Assembly: GCA_942493315.1 (NCBI GenBank)
Contig: OW818690.1
Location: forward strand, 3,100,001 to 3,164,000
Origin: UBA5429 sp942493315
GTDB lineage: Bacteria; Bacteroidota; Bacteroidia; Bacteroidales; WCHB1-69
Length of the DNA stretch: 64,000 nt
Direction: 5' to 3'
Positions 18,796-29,300 of the stretch are shown piece by piece. The position numbers and the translations under genes were made by a program. How positions within the stretch are numbered: position 1 is the first letter of the stretch; each line of letters opens with the position of its first letter. The notes beneath the pieces are model-generated. The model was not told the origin of the DNA and ran no database searches. It saw nothing but the letters and a program-made list of their open reading frames with translations.

Positions 18796-18970
18796 GGGGC
18801 ACCACCCCACCCTTCAATCCTCCCCGGCTGCCGTCGGGCTCCGGCCCATACTCCGCACTTAAAAGCTAAGCGTGTCATCCGTCAGGTAGGAGCTCACAAG
18901 TTCGCTCTACCTGACCGGTGTCCCGCTAATCTTTTTCGCTTGCGGGGTATCTGGCCTACGCCCTAATGCG
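18796..18970 (+). repeat. GC-rich structured element, copy 2
   Basis: Shares GCTGCCGTCGGGCTCCGG, a TACTCC box, and the 3' end GCGGGGTA..GGCCTA..CCCTAATGCG with copy 1. Its central hairpin pairs 18881-18888 with 18908-18915 and carries the same apical GAGC..GCTC mini-stem, but the lower stem sequence differs completely from copy 1 while still pairing. Confidence 0.75.
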
Positions 18971-19010
18971 ACGTTCGATGTTAAACGTTCGACGTGCTAT
19001 GTTAATTTGA
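18969..19010. repeat. GACGTTCGATGTT repeat, left outer flank of the Y1 array
   Basis: GACGTTCGATGTT and ACGTTCGACGTGC words; the inverse form CGAACGTCGAACATC is found at 22475-22530, on the far side of the right array. Confidence 0.6.
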
Positions 19011-19075
19011 AATTTCAGTAAATATTTCATTTTTCATTCGTCTGCAGTCCGCAGTCCGTTGTCTGCAGTCTTCTA

Positions 19076-19846
19076 AAGCGGAGCGTTATATTGGTAGCCA
19101 AACAAAATCCGACAAAACCACTTCGCTCCAGCGGAGCGTTATATTTGTAACGAAACGACCACCCACCAAACGTACTCGCTCCAGCGGAGCGTTATATTTG
19201 TAACGAAACGACCACCCACCAAACGTACTCGCTCCAGCGGAGCGTTATATTTGTAGCCAAACGATTACCCTACAAAACGATCCCGCTCCGTAGGAGCGTT
19301 ATATTTGTAGCAAATCAACCTCCGACAAAACCACTTCGCTCCAGCGGAGCGTTATATTTGTAACGAAACGACCACCCACCAAACGTACTCGCTCCAGCGG
19401 AGCGTTATATTTGTAACGAAACGACCACCCACCAAACGTACTCGCTCCAGCGGAGCGTTATATTTGTAGCCAAACGATTACCCGACAAAACGATCCCGCT
19501 CCGTAGGAGCGTTATATTTGTAACAAAAAAACTCCGACAAAACCACTTCGCTCCAGCGGAGCGTTATATTTGTAGCCAAACGATTACCCGACAATACGAT
19601 CCCGCTCCGTAGGAGCGTTATATTTGTAGCAAAACAACCTCCGACAAAACCACCTCGCTCCAGCGGAGCGTTATATTTGTAGCCAATCAACCTCCGACAA
19701 AACCACCTCGCTCCAGCGGAGCGTTATATTTGTAGCCAAACGATTACCCGACAAAACGATCCCGCTCCGTAGGAGCGTTATATTTGTAGCAAATCAACCT
19801 CCGACAAAACCACTTCGCTCCAGCGGAGCGTTATATTTGTTTTTTT
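19076..19846 (-). repeat. Left hairpin array of the Y1 transposase locus (about 15 units)
   Basis: About 15 units of about 53 bp. Each has a perfect or near-perfect hairpin (GCTCCAGCGGAGC or GCTCCGTAGGAGC), then GTTATATTTGTAGC and a variable spacer of a few recurring types. Read on the minus strand, outward from the transposase, the units have the same order (AACGCTCC..GGAGCG) as those of the right array. No unique spacers, so not CRISPR. Confidence 0.9.
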
Positions 19847-19913
19847 TTTCAAAAATTATAAATAATTAAAATAATTTCACTATTTTTGCTTCACTTTCTT
19901 AAAACTAATTATT

Positions 19914-20384
19914 ATGGCTAACACTTACTCTCAATGCTATTTTCACCTTGTTTTTTCTCCTAACATTTCAAAATCATTAATTGATAAATCCTGGAGCAAT
20001 AATCTAGAAATTTTCATTACATCAATTGTTCAGGAAAATGGACATAAAATAATTGCCATTAAATGTATGCCTGATCATGTTCATATCTTTTTTGGATATA
20101 ATTTGAATCAAAAAATACCTGATTTGGTTAATGTCATTAAAATGACTTCTTCAAAATGGTTGAAAGAACAAAATTTTTGTAAAAACTCATTTAATTGGCA
20201 AAATGGTTATGGTGCTTTTACTCATGTAAAATCTTCTGTTAATGATGTTTATAATTACATTATGAATCAAGAAAATCACCACAAAAAAATAAGTTTTAAA
20301 GAAGAATTTTTATCATTTTTAAAAAGAAATGAAATTGATTATCACGATGAATATTTGTTCAAATTTATAGACCCTAAGTTTTAA
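19914..20384 (+). CDS. Y1 (HUH) transposase, IS200/REP-associated type
   Basis: 156 residues of the Y1_Tnp family, which cut and join single-stranded DNA next to hairpins through a covalent tyrosine link. The HUH metal site is His55 and His57 in MPDHVHIFF. The catalytic Tyr is probably Tyr115 in DVYNYIMNQE, followed by the typical NHHKK and a short C-terminal helix. The frame is intact. It sits alone with no tnpB or iscB partner, and is enclosed by the two hairpin arrays that read outward from it. This is the arrangement expected of a REP-associated tyrosine transposase (RAYT), though with far more hairpins than usual. Confidence 0.92.
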   Translation: MANTYSQCYFHLVFSPNISKSLIDKSWSNNLEIFITSIVQENGHKIIAIKCMPDHVHIFFGYNLNQKIPDLVNVIKMTSSKWLKEQNFCKNSFNWQNGYGAFTHVKSSVNDVYNYIMNQENHHKKISFKEEFLSFLKRNEIDYHDEYLFKFIDPKF

Positions 20385-20397
20385 TTCCAAAAACCAA

Positions 20398-22466
20398 TTT
20401 AACGCTCCGCTGGAGCGGGTTCGTTTTGTCCGTTATTCGTTCGCTACCAATTTAACGCTCCGATGGAGCGAGTACGTTTTGTCCGTTATTCGTTCGCTAC
20501 CAATTTAACGCTCCGATGGAGCGGGTTCGTTTTGTCCGTTATTCGTTCGCTACCAATTTAACGCTCCGATGGAGCGGGTTCGTTTCGCCGGTTATTCGTT
20601 TGCTACCAATTTAACGCTCCGATGGAGCGAGTACGTTTTGTCCGTTATTCGTTCGCTACCAATTTAACGCTCCGATGGAGCGGGTTCGTTTGTCGGATTT
20701 TGCTTGGCTACCAATTTAACGCTCCGATGGAGCGGGTTCGTGTAGACCTTTATTCGTTCGCTACAAATATAACGCTCCGATGGAGCGGGTTCGTTTGTCG
20801 GATTTTGCTTGGCTACCAATTTAACGCTCCGATGGAGCGGGTTCGTGTCGACCTTTATTCGTTCGCTACAAATATAACGCTCCGATGGAGCGGGTTCGTG
20901 TCGACCTTTATTCGTTCGCTACAAATATAACGCTCCGATGGAGCGGGTTCGTTTGTCGGATTTTGCTTGGCTACCAATATAACGCTCCGATGGAGCGGGT
21001 TCGTGTCGACCTTTATTCGTTCGCTACAAATATAACGCTCCGATGGAGCGGGTTCGTTTGTCGGATTTTGCTTGGCTACCAATATAACGCTCCGATGGAG
21101 CGAGTACGTTTTGTCCGTTATTCGTTCGCTACCAATTTAACGCTCCGATGGAGCGAGTACGTTTTGTCCGTTATTCGTTTGCTACCAATTTAACGCTCCG
21201 ATGGAGCGAGTACGTTTTGTCCGTTATTCGTTTGCTACCAATTTAACGCTCCGCTGGAGCGGTTTCATTTCGCCGGTTATTCGTTTGCTACCAATTTAAC
21301 GCTCCGCTGGAGCGGGTTCGTTTTGTCCGTTATTCGTTCGCTACCAATTTAACGCTCCGCTGGAGCGGGTTCGTTTCGCCGGTTATTCGTTTGCTACCAA
21401 TTTAACGCTACTCTGTAGCGGGTTCGATTTGTCGGAAATTCGTTTGCTACCAATTTAACGCTCCGCTGGAGCGAGTACGTTTTGTCCGTTATTCGTTTGT
21501 TACCAATTTAACGCTCCGATGGAGCGAGTACGTTTTGTCCGTTATTCGTTTGCTACCAATTTAACGCTCCGATGGAGCGGGTTCGTGTCGACCTTTATTC
21601 GTTCGCTACAAATATAACGCTCCGATGGAGCGAGTACGTTTTGTCCGTTATTCGTTTGCTACCAATTTAACGCTCCGATGGAGCGGGTTCGTTTGTCGGA
21701 TTTTGCTTGGCTACCAATTTAACGCTCCGATGGAGCGGGTTCGTTTGTCGGATTTTGCTTGGCTACCAATTTAACGCTCCGATGGAGCGAGTACGTTTTG
21801 TCCGTTATTCGTTTGCTACCAATTTAACGCTCCGCTGGAGCGGGTTCGTTTGTCGGATTTTGCTTGGCTACCAATATAACGCTCCGCTGGAGCGGGTTCG
21901 TTTCGCCGGTTATTCGTTTGCTACCAATTTAACGCTCCGATGGAGCGAGTACGTTTTGTCCGTTATTCGTTTGCTACCAATTTAACGCTCCGATGGAGCG
22001 GGTTCGTGTCGTCCGTTATTTGTTTGCTACCAATTTAACGCTCCGATGGAGCGAGTACGTTTTGTCCGTTATTCGTTTGCTACCAATTTAACGCTCCGCT
22101 GGAGCGGGTTCGTTTGTCGGATTTTGCTTGGCTACCAATATAAAGCTCCGCTGGAGCGGGTTCGTTTCGCCGGTTATTCGTTTGCTACCAATTTAACGCT
22201 CCGATGGAGCGAGTACGTTTTGTCCGTTATTCGTTCGCTACCAATATAACGCTACTCTGTAGCGGGTTCGATTTGTCGGAAATTCGTTCGCTACAAATAT
22301 AACGCTCCGATGGAGCGAGTACGTTTTGTCCGTTATTCGTTTGCTACCAATTTAACGCTCCGATGGAGCGGGTTCGTTTTGTCCGTTATTCGTTTGCTAC
22401 AAATATAACGCTCCGCTGGAGCGGGTTCGTGTCGTCCGTTATTTGTTTGCTACCAATTTAACGCTC
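20398..22466 (+). repeat. Right hairpin array of the Y1 transposase locus (about 40 units)
   Basis: Roughly 40 units with a period of 52-54 bp. Each starts AACGCTCC(GAT/GCT)GGAGCG, continues with one of a few spacer types (GGGTTCGTTTTGTCCGTTA, GAGTACGTTTTGTCC, GGGTTCGTTTGTCGGA, GGGTTCGTGTCGACC) and ends CTACCAATTT or CTACAAATAT. Two units carry a compensated hairpin, GCTACTCTGTAGC. The last unit is cut off at 22466. Frames of 67-102 codons through the array are artefacts of the period. Confidence 0.92.
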
Positions 22467-22467
22467 T

Positions 22468-22532
<65 letters not shown>

Positions 22533-22538
22533 TATAAG

Positions 22539-23543
22539 TTAGTGGGTAAACTTCCAGCAAGTGGTCGACCTATATGTTTCCTCCTTGTTCAATTGTGTCC
22601 TCGGAAACGAGGGACAATTTGGAGAGTTGGGAAATCCTTGCGTCTCTATGCATATAGCTGTGTGCTTTCCATTTTGACTTTCCCCTTTGCCGGGTTGATC
22701 TTCAATGTAATTGCCACTGTAAACTACTAATGCCGGTTGGTCAGTGTATATGTCCAATGCAATTCCTGATTGCTCTGAAACTAATGTACATGCATGAATA
22801 AGATCATGATTGTCAGCACTTTTAGTAATTTCAAAACAATGATCTATCCCTAATGTTGGATCAAAAAAGGGATCTCTGTCTATCGATTCCAGACTTTTAA
22901 AATTTCGGAAATCTAAAGGCGTATTGGCAACAGATAGAAAATGGCCGGTGTTGATAAACTGATCATCAAACTCCGTATATCGCTCAGCCTGAATCTGTAA
23001 CTGATGCTCCTTGATCGTTCCACTTCCATTCAGATTGAAATAGGCATGCTGACACAAGTTGATATAGGTATCCTGATCCGAAATGGCTTTAAATTGGGTG
23101 AAAAACCGATTCTGATTATCAATATTATATGTGACCCACACCTTGCAATTTCCGGGAAATCCCTCTTCCCCATCTTTGGAAAAATAGTATAACGTTACCG
23201 ATGATTCTGTGTGTGATTCAACTTGCCAGAACCGATTATGAAACCCTTGAAATCCACCATGCAACTGATGCTCCCCTGCATTTTGGGATAATCTGTATTC
23301 TTCTCCATTTAGAGTAAACTTTGCCCCTCCAATCCTGCCGGCAAATCGTCCACAAACCCCATTAAAATAGGGATCATGATCAAAATATAGCGATTCCTCT
23401 TCAAAACCTACAATGATATCTTGAAGGTGTCCCTCTTTATTCAACACCTGAAGAGATAAAATCTTAGCTCCGAAATCGCTGATTTCTGCAACTAAACCTT
23501 TGCTATTTTGAATCCTGTATTTCTGAAATGTTTTACTTTCCAT
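22539..23543 (-). CDS. galM: Aldose 1-epimerase (galactose mutarotase)
   Basis: 334 residues from the ATG at 23543. The enzyme interconverts alpha and beta anomers of galactose so that galactokinase receives the alpha form. Family landmarks include NGVCGRFAGRI near residue 65, the active-site His segment AGEHQLHGGFQGF, the CQHAYFNLNG segment with the second His, and a GIDHCFE segment. There is no signal peptide, so it is cytoplasmic. It is the last gene of the minus-strand operon after the symporter and galK, 50 bases below galK. The Y1 hairpin array starts about 70 bases beyond its stop. Confidence 0.92.
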   Translation of the reverse strand: MESKTFQKYRIQNSKGLVAEISDFGAKILSLQVLNKEGHLQDIIVGFEEESLYFDHDPYFNGVCGRFAGRIGGAKFTLNGEEYRLSQNAGEHQLHGGFQGFHNRFWQVESHTESSVTLYYFSKDGEEGFPGNCKVWVTYNIDNQNRFFTQFKAISDQDTYINLCQHAYFNLNGSGTIKEHQLQIQAERYTEFDDQFINTGHFLSVANTPLDFRNFKSLESIDRDPFFDPTLGIDHCFEITKSADNHDLIHACTLVSEQSGIALDIYTDQPALVVYSGNYIEDQPGKGESQNGKHTAICIETQGFPNSPNCPSFPRTQLNKEETYRSTTCWKFTH

Positions 23544-23593
23544 AAAATAAAAAATGATATTCAATTATCGCCCTTAACCATTAGCCATTAGCC

Positions 23594-24727
23594 CTATACT
23601 TCGTAATAAACCGTAGTTTTATGATATTGTCTTTCAAAAAAAGTGCACATTTGATTGATAAAAGTTTCATATTGATCCGCTTCCACAAAATTAATGGTAC
23701 ACCCTCCAAATCCACCTCCCATCATACGAGCTCCAATAATTCCGGGAGATTTTTGTGCTGACTCCACTAAAAAATCCAATTCAGGACAACTTACTTCATA
23801 CTGATCTCTTAATCCTTCATGGGAAGCAAAAATCAAATAGTGTAAAGAACTTAAATCACCTTTTTTTAAATCATGACAAAGATTAATAACCCTGTTATTC
23901 TCCTCAATCACATATTGTGCTCTTTTAAAATCGATTTTATCAATCAACTTTTCATTTTCTATTAATAGATTCAATGATACGTCTCTTAATGATTGAATAT
24001 CAGGATTTTCACTCTGTAAAATATGTACGACATTTTCGCAACTTGCTCTTCTTACGTTGTACTCCGATGACGCTAACGTATGTTTTACCCTCGAATTGAA
24101 AAGCACCATTTTAATTTCCGGATACTGAAAAGGAATATATTCATAATCATAAGTTTTGCAATCCAATTTTATCAAGGTGTCCTTTTTCCCGAATAACGAT
24201 GCAAACTGATCCATCAACCCACAATTCACGCCAATATAGTTGTGTTCCACAGCCTGCCCAATATAGGCTAAATCGATTGGCTCCAGATCAAAATTAAACA
24301 ATCCGTTCAATGCTTTTCCAAATGCTGAACAGAGGGCTGCTGAAGAGGACAATCCTGCTCCAACCGGAATGTCAGAATGGATCATCACATCAATACTGGT
24401 GATCTCTTTTCCCCTTTTTTGAATCTCTTTAATCACACCATAAAAGTATTTAGCCCACTGTTTCTGCGGGGCTGTAAAAAGATTAAATTCAATAAAATCA
24501 TTGTATTGTGGAGAAGAGATCCTGATGATTGGAAACGGATCTAAACCGCCCCTTTTGGCTATTACAACATAAAACTGTTGCTTAATAATGGTAGGTAATA
24601 CAAATCCCTGATTATAATCTGTATGTTCTCCTATAACATTGATACGTCCCGGTGATGAGAATAATCGTCCATGATTTCTAAACTGTTCTTTAAACTGTTC
24701 AATTAATTGATTTTCAATCATATACAT
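23594..24727 (-). CDS. galK: Galactokinase
   Basis: 377 residues (375 if the second Met is used). It phosphorylates alpha-D-galactose with ATP, the first step of the Leloir pathway. Three GHMP-kinase motifs are clear: PGRINVIGEHTDYNQGFVLP near residue 27 (sugar binding), PVGAGLSSSAALCSAFG near 125 (ATP phosphate loop) and GARMMGGGFGGC near 340. CGLMDQFASLFG contains the catalytic Asp region. Its start lies 4 bases below the symporter's stop, so the two are translationally close. No galT or galE is in the window. Confidence 0.95.
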   Translation of the reverse strand: MYMIENQLIEQFKEQFRNHGRLFSSPGRINVIGEHTDYNQGFVLPTIIKQQFYVVIAKRGGLDPFPIIRISSPQYNDFIEFNLFTAPQKQWAKYFYGVIKEIQKRGKEITSIDVMIHSDIPVGAGLSSSAALCSAFGKALNGLFNFDLEPIDLAYIGQAVEHNYIGVNCGLMDQFASLFGKKDTLIKLDCKTYDYEYIPFQYPEIKMVLFNSRVKHTLASSEYNVRRASCENVVHILQSENPDIQSLRDVSLNLLIENEKLIDKIDFKRAQYVIEENNRVINLCHDLKKGDLSSLHYLIFASHEGLRDQYEVSCPELDFLVESAQKSPGIIGARMMGGGFGGCTINFVEADQYETFINQMCTFFERQYHKTTVYYEV

Positions 24728-24731
24728 AAAT

Positions 24732-26303
24732 TTACCACCAGATAGTGTATAAAAGAATTAAAATAACAATAATTAAAATGGCTCCGATTTTAAAGTTACG
24801 GGTAGTTTGAAACATCTCTTTTTTCAACACAATCACTTTATCTGAAGCCGGTTTATTTTCAATGACAGCAAATATCCAGATAATCAACAAACATAGTATA
24901 AAAACAATCCCCATTCTGTTCATAAATGGCATGTTCGGAAGTACAAACTTAAACAAAAGAGAAAAAACAAAAGTTCCAATCGCAGAGGCTAATGCACCGT
25001 TTGATGTGGCTTTTTTGTAGAAAAATCCGGTTAAGAATATTGCTAAAGCTCCCGGACTGATAAAGCCTGTAAACTCCTGAATATATTGAAAAGCCTGATC
25101 CAATCGGGTTAACATAGGTGCGATAACAACGGCAATTAACATCGCTATTATGGCTGTCAATCTCCCCACTTGTACTAACTTTTTCTCAGATGCTTTTTGA
25201 TTAAAATACTCTTTGTAAATATCCATCGTAAAAATAGTGGAAATACTATTCATCATGGAAGCTAAAGAAGATAAAATGGCTGCTACCAAAGCAGCAAATG
25301 CCAATCCTCTAATTCCCTGAGGAATCATCCCCAACAAAACCGGATAAGCATTATCAGGTTTATCAATCACAATGACCCCTTTTTGGTGCAACAAAAAAGC
25401 TGCAATTCCCGGAATAACCACGATTAAGGGAAGTAATAACTTTAAAAATCCTGCAAATAGCAACCCTTTTTGGGCTTCATGAACACTTTTGGAGGCTAAC
25501 GCTCTTTGTATAATGTATTGATTACAACCCCAATAGTATAAATTTGCGATCCAAAGTCCTCCAATTAAGACACTTAAACCGGGTAAATCAATATAGGAAG
25601 GATGATTTTTATCCAAAATCATATCAAACTTCTCAGGAGCTTCGCTAAATAGATTTTTAAATCCTGTAATCAAATGCCCATCCCCTAATTTAGAAACAGA
25701 TACCCAGGTTACAACTAAACCTCCAACAATCAAAAAAATCACTTGTACAACATCAGTCCATGCAACTGCCTTTAAGCCACCATATACAGAATAAACAATG
25801 GCAAAAAGTGCCAAGAAAATGACACTCCAGATCAAGGAAACCCCAAACATATTATGAACAGCTAATGCGCCTAAATATAAAATAGAGGTTAAATTGATAA
25901 ATACAAAAACAGCCAGCCAAAATAGTGCCATCACAACTTTAACTCTTTTATCAAACCTTTGTTCTAAAAACTGAGGCATCGTAAAAATCCCTTTTTTAAG
26001 AAATATGGGGATAAAAAAGATCGCAATGATCACCAAAGTAAGTGCAGCCATCCATTCGTAAGAGGCTATCCCTAAGCCAATTTTGAATCCTGAACCCGAC
26101 ATCCCAATAAATTGTTCTGCACTGATATTTGCCGCAATCAATGAAGCTCCAACGGCCCACCAGGGCAATGAATTGGAGGCTAAAAAATAATCTTTGGAGT
26201 TTTTTTCCACCCCTTTGGGTTGACGGGAAACATATAAACCGATCCCAATAATCGTGATACCATAAAGTACAAATACGATGATGTCAATAATCGAAAATGC
26301 CAT
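24732..26303 (-). CDS. Sodium/sugar symporter of the SSS family (SGLT-like)
   Basis: 523 residues with about 14 hydrophobic helices. The N-terminal half shows SSS hallmarks: KDYFLASNSLPWWAVGASLI, ANISAEQFIGMSGSGF and the IPIFLKKGIFTMPQFLEQRF segment, close to the Vibrio sodium/galactose transporter subgroup. Position directly before galK and galM makes galactose, or a galactose-like sugar, the likely substrate, driven by the sodium gradient. It begins 21 bases after the large secreted-protein gene, which may therefore share its transcript. Confidence 0.9.
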   Translation of the reverse strand: MAFSIIDIIVFVLYGITIIGIGLYVSRQPKGVEKNSKDYFLASNSLPWWAVGASLIAANISAEQFIGMSGSGFKIGLGIASYEWMAALTLVIIAIFFIPIFLKKGIFTMPQFLEQRFDKRVKVVMALFWLAVFVFINLTSILYLGALAVHNMFGVSLIWSVIFLALFAIVYSVYGGLKAVAWTDVVQVIFLIVGGLVVTWVSVSKLGDGHLITGFKNLFSEAPEKFDMILDKNHPSYIDLPGLSVLIGGLWIANLYYWGCNQYIIQRALASKSVHEAQKGLLFAGFLKLLLPLIVVIPGIAAFLLHQKGVIVIDKPDNAYPVLLGMIPQGIRGLAFAALVAAILSSLASMMNSISTIFTMDIYKEYFNQKASEKKLVQVGRLTAIIAMLIAVVIAPMLTRLDQAFQYIQEFTGFISPGALAIFLTGFFYKKATSNGALASAIGTFVFSLLFKFVLPNMPFMNRMGIVFILCLLIIWIFAVIENKPASDKVIVLKKEMFQTTRNFKIGAILIIVILILLYTIWW

Positions 26304-26324
26304 ATTAATTTGCTTGTTAAATCA

Positions 26325-29300
26325 TTATTCTTCTTCAGTTTCAGGAACTTCCTCTTCAATAACAGTGTAGAATTTTTTCATAAACCGTTTTTGTTGACTC
26401 TTGTTTCCAAGCTTATACGAGAATGATGGAAGTCCTTTTTCAGGTGCCTGAACTCTGTTTTTAGATTTTGTTCCGTTAATAGCTTCATTAAAAGCAGCTT
26501 CAGATGAAAATCCGTACATATTGTTGTTTTCAAACTGGAAGAAGAAAAACTTATTATTGAATTCAAAATAGATATACAATTTGTTTCTGGATCCCCTTTT
26601 TTCTATCACAATGATGCCCGGAATCTCTTTATACACCTGATTGGATCCGCAAATGATCAAAGGTAAACTAGTTTGAGAAACAAAGGCAGAGGTTTCCTTA
26701 TCCCAGGTAAAATTGATATTGGAAAATAAGAATTGTACTTTTAATTTTTCAGGTAACTTTTTGGCTTGTCCAAAAGCAGATTGATCCGCTTTAAATTTCT
26801 CATACTCCTCTGGTCCTAAAATATTGTAAATCGCTTCGTTGTATGCATCATCACTGGAAGGATCAAAGAAATCGAGATTAGTAGCTTCCTCAATCGTTTT
26901 ATTCATCACTTTCATTGCTTCATCGTTAAAGAAGAAATTGATCGAAGTGGTTAACTGCATTTCAGCAGAATCTGCTTTCATGTAGTTGATAATTGTACCA
27001 TTCGTAACAAAGTCAACCCGACCTAATTTGGCACCCATGTCAATAGCCCCGCTTCCTGTAGCGATACAATCATTTTTACTCAATCTGATGATGGTTCCCG
27101 GAAGTGTCATATCTTCAAGCTTTTCACGTGAAGCTGCCCGATACTCTTGCGAAGCATGATCATACGTAATAAAACCTTGAGCATTAATATATTCTGAGTC
27201 ATTAAACTGATCTTTCGCCGCACCAAATGCGGTGTAAATCCTTCCTGTCCTATTCGCCGATGTGATCGCCACTACAGCCTTTCGATCATTTACGTCCTTA
27301 CTTTTATTATTGATTTCCAAGAATATAGCATTTGGATTTACCTGTTGCATAATTCTGAATCTGGCATATTTGATGGTATCACAATCATGAATAAACTCAA
27401 CTCCTCCCACAAATGTTAAAAAGGAATCCACACTACTCAACTGCATTCTTCCATCAAATCCAAAATGGGGACTCAACATAAAATTCATATCCAACGGTAT
27501 CTTTCCAATCGCCTGTGTTGTTTTATAAAACCAGATGGTATCTAAACGGACTGTTTGTACAGATTTTGTTTCATCAATATAATCGATAAATCCTGAGCTC
27601 ACAAAGTCAATTCCCGTTCTGATATTGGTAACACAATTATACATTTCATGGAATTTATTTCCTCTTCCTGCCAAGATTCGATTGCCATACAAAGTAGGAA
27701 TCTGAGCTTGTTCCAGAATAGTCACTTCCCCATCTTTTGGGAAAATGGCAGCATCACCTACATTAATAAAACGAACACCATGAGCATTGATCACATTTCT
27801 GCCAAAATCAAACTCTGCAGCTGTTGCACAAAATTGCAACCCTCTCATACCCGGATCAGTACAGATCAGTTCATTTCCTTTGCTCACCATATCCACTAAA
27901 TCGCGGGTTGGTGTATTGTTGATATCCACATTTTTATAAGGATCATCATCCCAACGGAATTTTAAAATTTGTTGATCTATCGTATTCCATTCAAAAGCTT
28001 TGGCCATTGCCTTGAACTCATTTTTTACAAACAAGACCTCAGATGCTTCTCCATTGGCTACAAAATCGCCAATTCTCGTTTGAAAATTAACATGAGATTT
28101 ATAATTATTCGTAGAAAATGCCACTTCATCCGGTTTATTCAAATCATAAATACGCAAATTCGCTGTATCCGCATCCACTTCATGATGTTTAAAGAAAAAA
28201 TTATTTGAAGTAATATCTGCTTGTTTGAATTTTAAAATTCCGGAACCAAACATGCCCTGTGATGTAATTACAGTATTCCCGGTTAATTCCGTTTCGTTGA
28301 AAATAGCGATTGGTGTATCGGTAGAATAGATAAACATTTTATCATTATAGGGTTCCCAGTGCATTCGTGCATTTTTGGTAGTAGCAACCGGAAATTCAGT
28401 ACTTGCTAATTGTGGTTTCACATCGTGTGTTTTGATCACCCCATTGGTTGAATCGAGATAGAAAATAAAATCATCAGAATAGGAGGAGGAAGTTTGAAAA
28501 TCTATAGTTCCTTTTCCTCTTAATCCATTGTTGCTCAATTCAATTCTGCTGGTATAAAATCCTCTGTTCTCATACATCGGTAATGCTTGTGTTTGATGTA
28601 CAAAACCCAAAGAGAAATCGGGTCTAATCATCAATGGTTCAGGAATATCCGGGAATATACCTCCTGAAATTAAACGACCATTAAATTTCAATGAATCGAT
28701 CACAAAATTATCCAGATTTTTAATCACAAAAAGGTCCACATGATACCAAAACCGATCTCTTTTATATACACCTCCTAAAACATAAGGCTGGTCATAAAAA
28801 ACTTTACCTGCTTTTCTACTTTCAAACATTGGATAATCGGGGTTATCGGTTCTTCCGCACTTATTTCCGGGCATGTCAATATATAAAGTTCCTGATAACT
28901 CTTCAATCATACTGTTTACTCTTTTCAATTCAAACTCCCCATACATATTCATCAATCCTGTTTTATCTTCTGTGTACATAATCATCGAGTCTATCACATC
29001 CATATCGATCTGAAATTTATCATAATCAAATCTGCAATTGGAAGCCACAAAATCGAACAAACCTCCCACTACCCTACCTGAAAACACCATATCCCGATTC
29101 TTTTTAACAGTCACTTTCTCACCATTAGGATACACATTTACGATTTGAGCACTACTCAATTCAAAAAATTCACAACCTGTAATCCGCATCTCATAGTTGG
29201 TTAAATCGATCGTTGCATAATGGGTTTTAGATTCTAAAAGGATCACATCATAATCTTTTCGTCCGGCGTCATTATTCAAATATTGACTTAATTTTTTCCG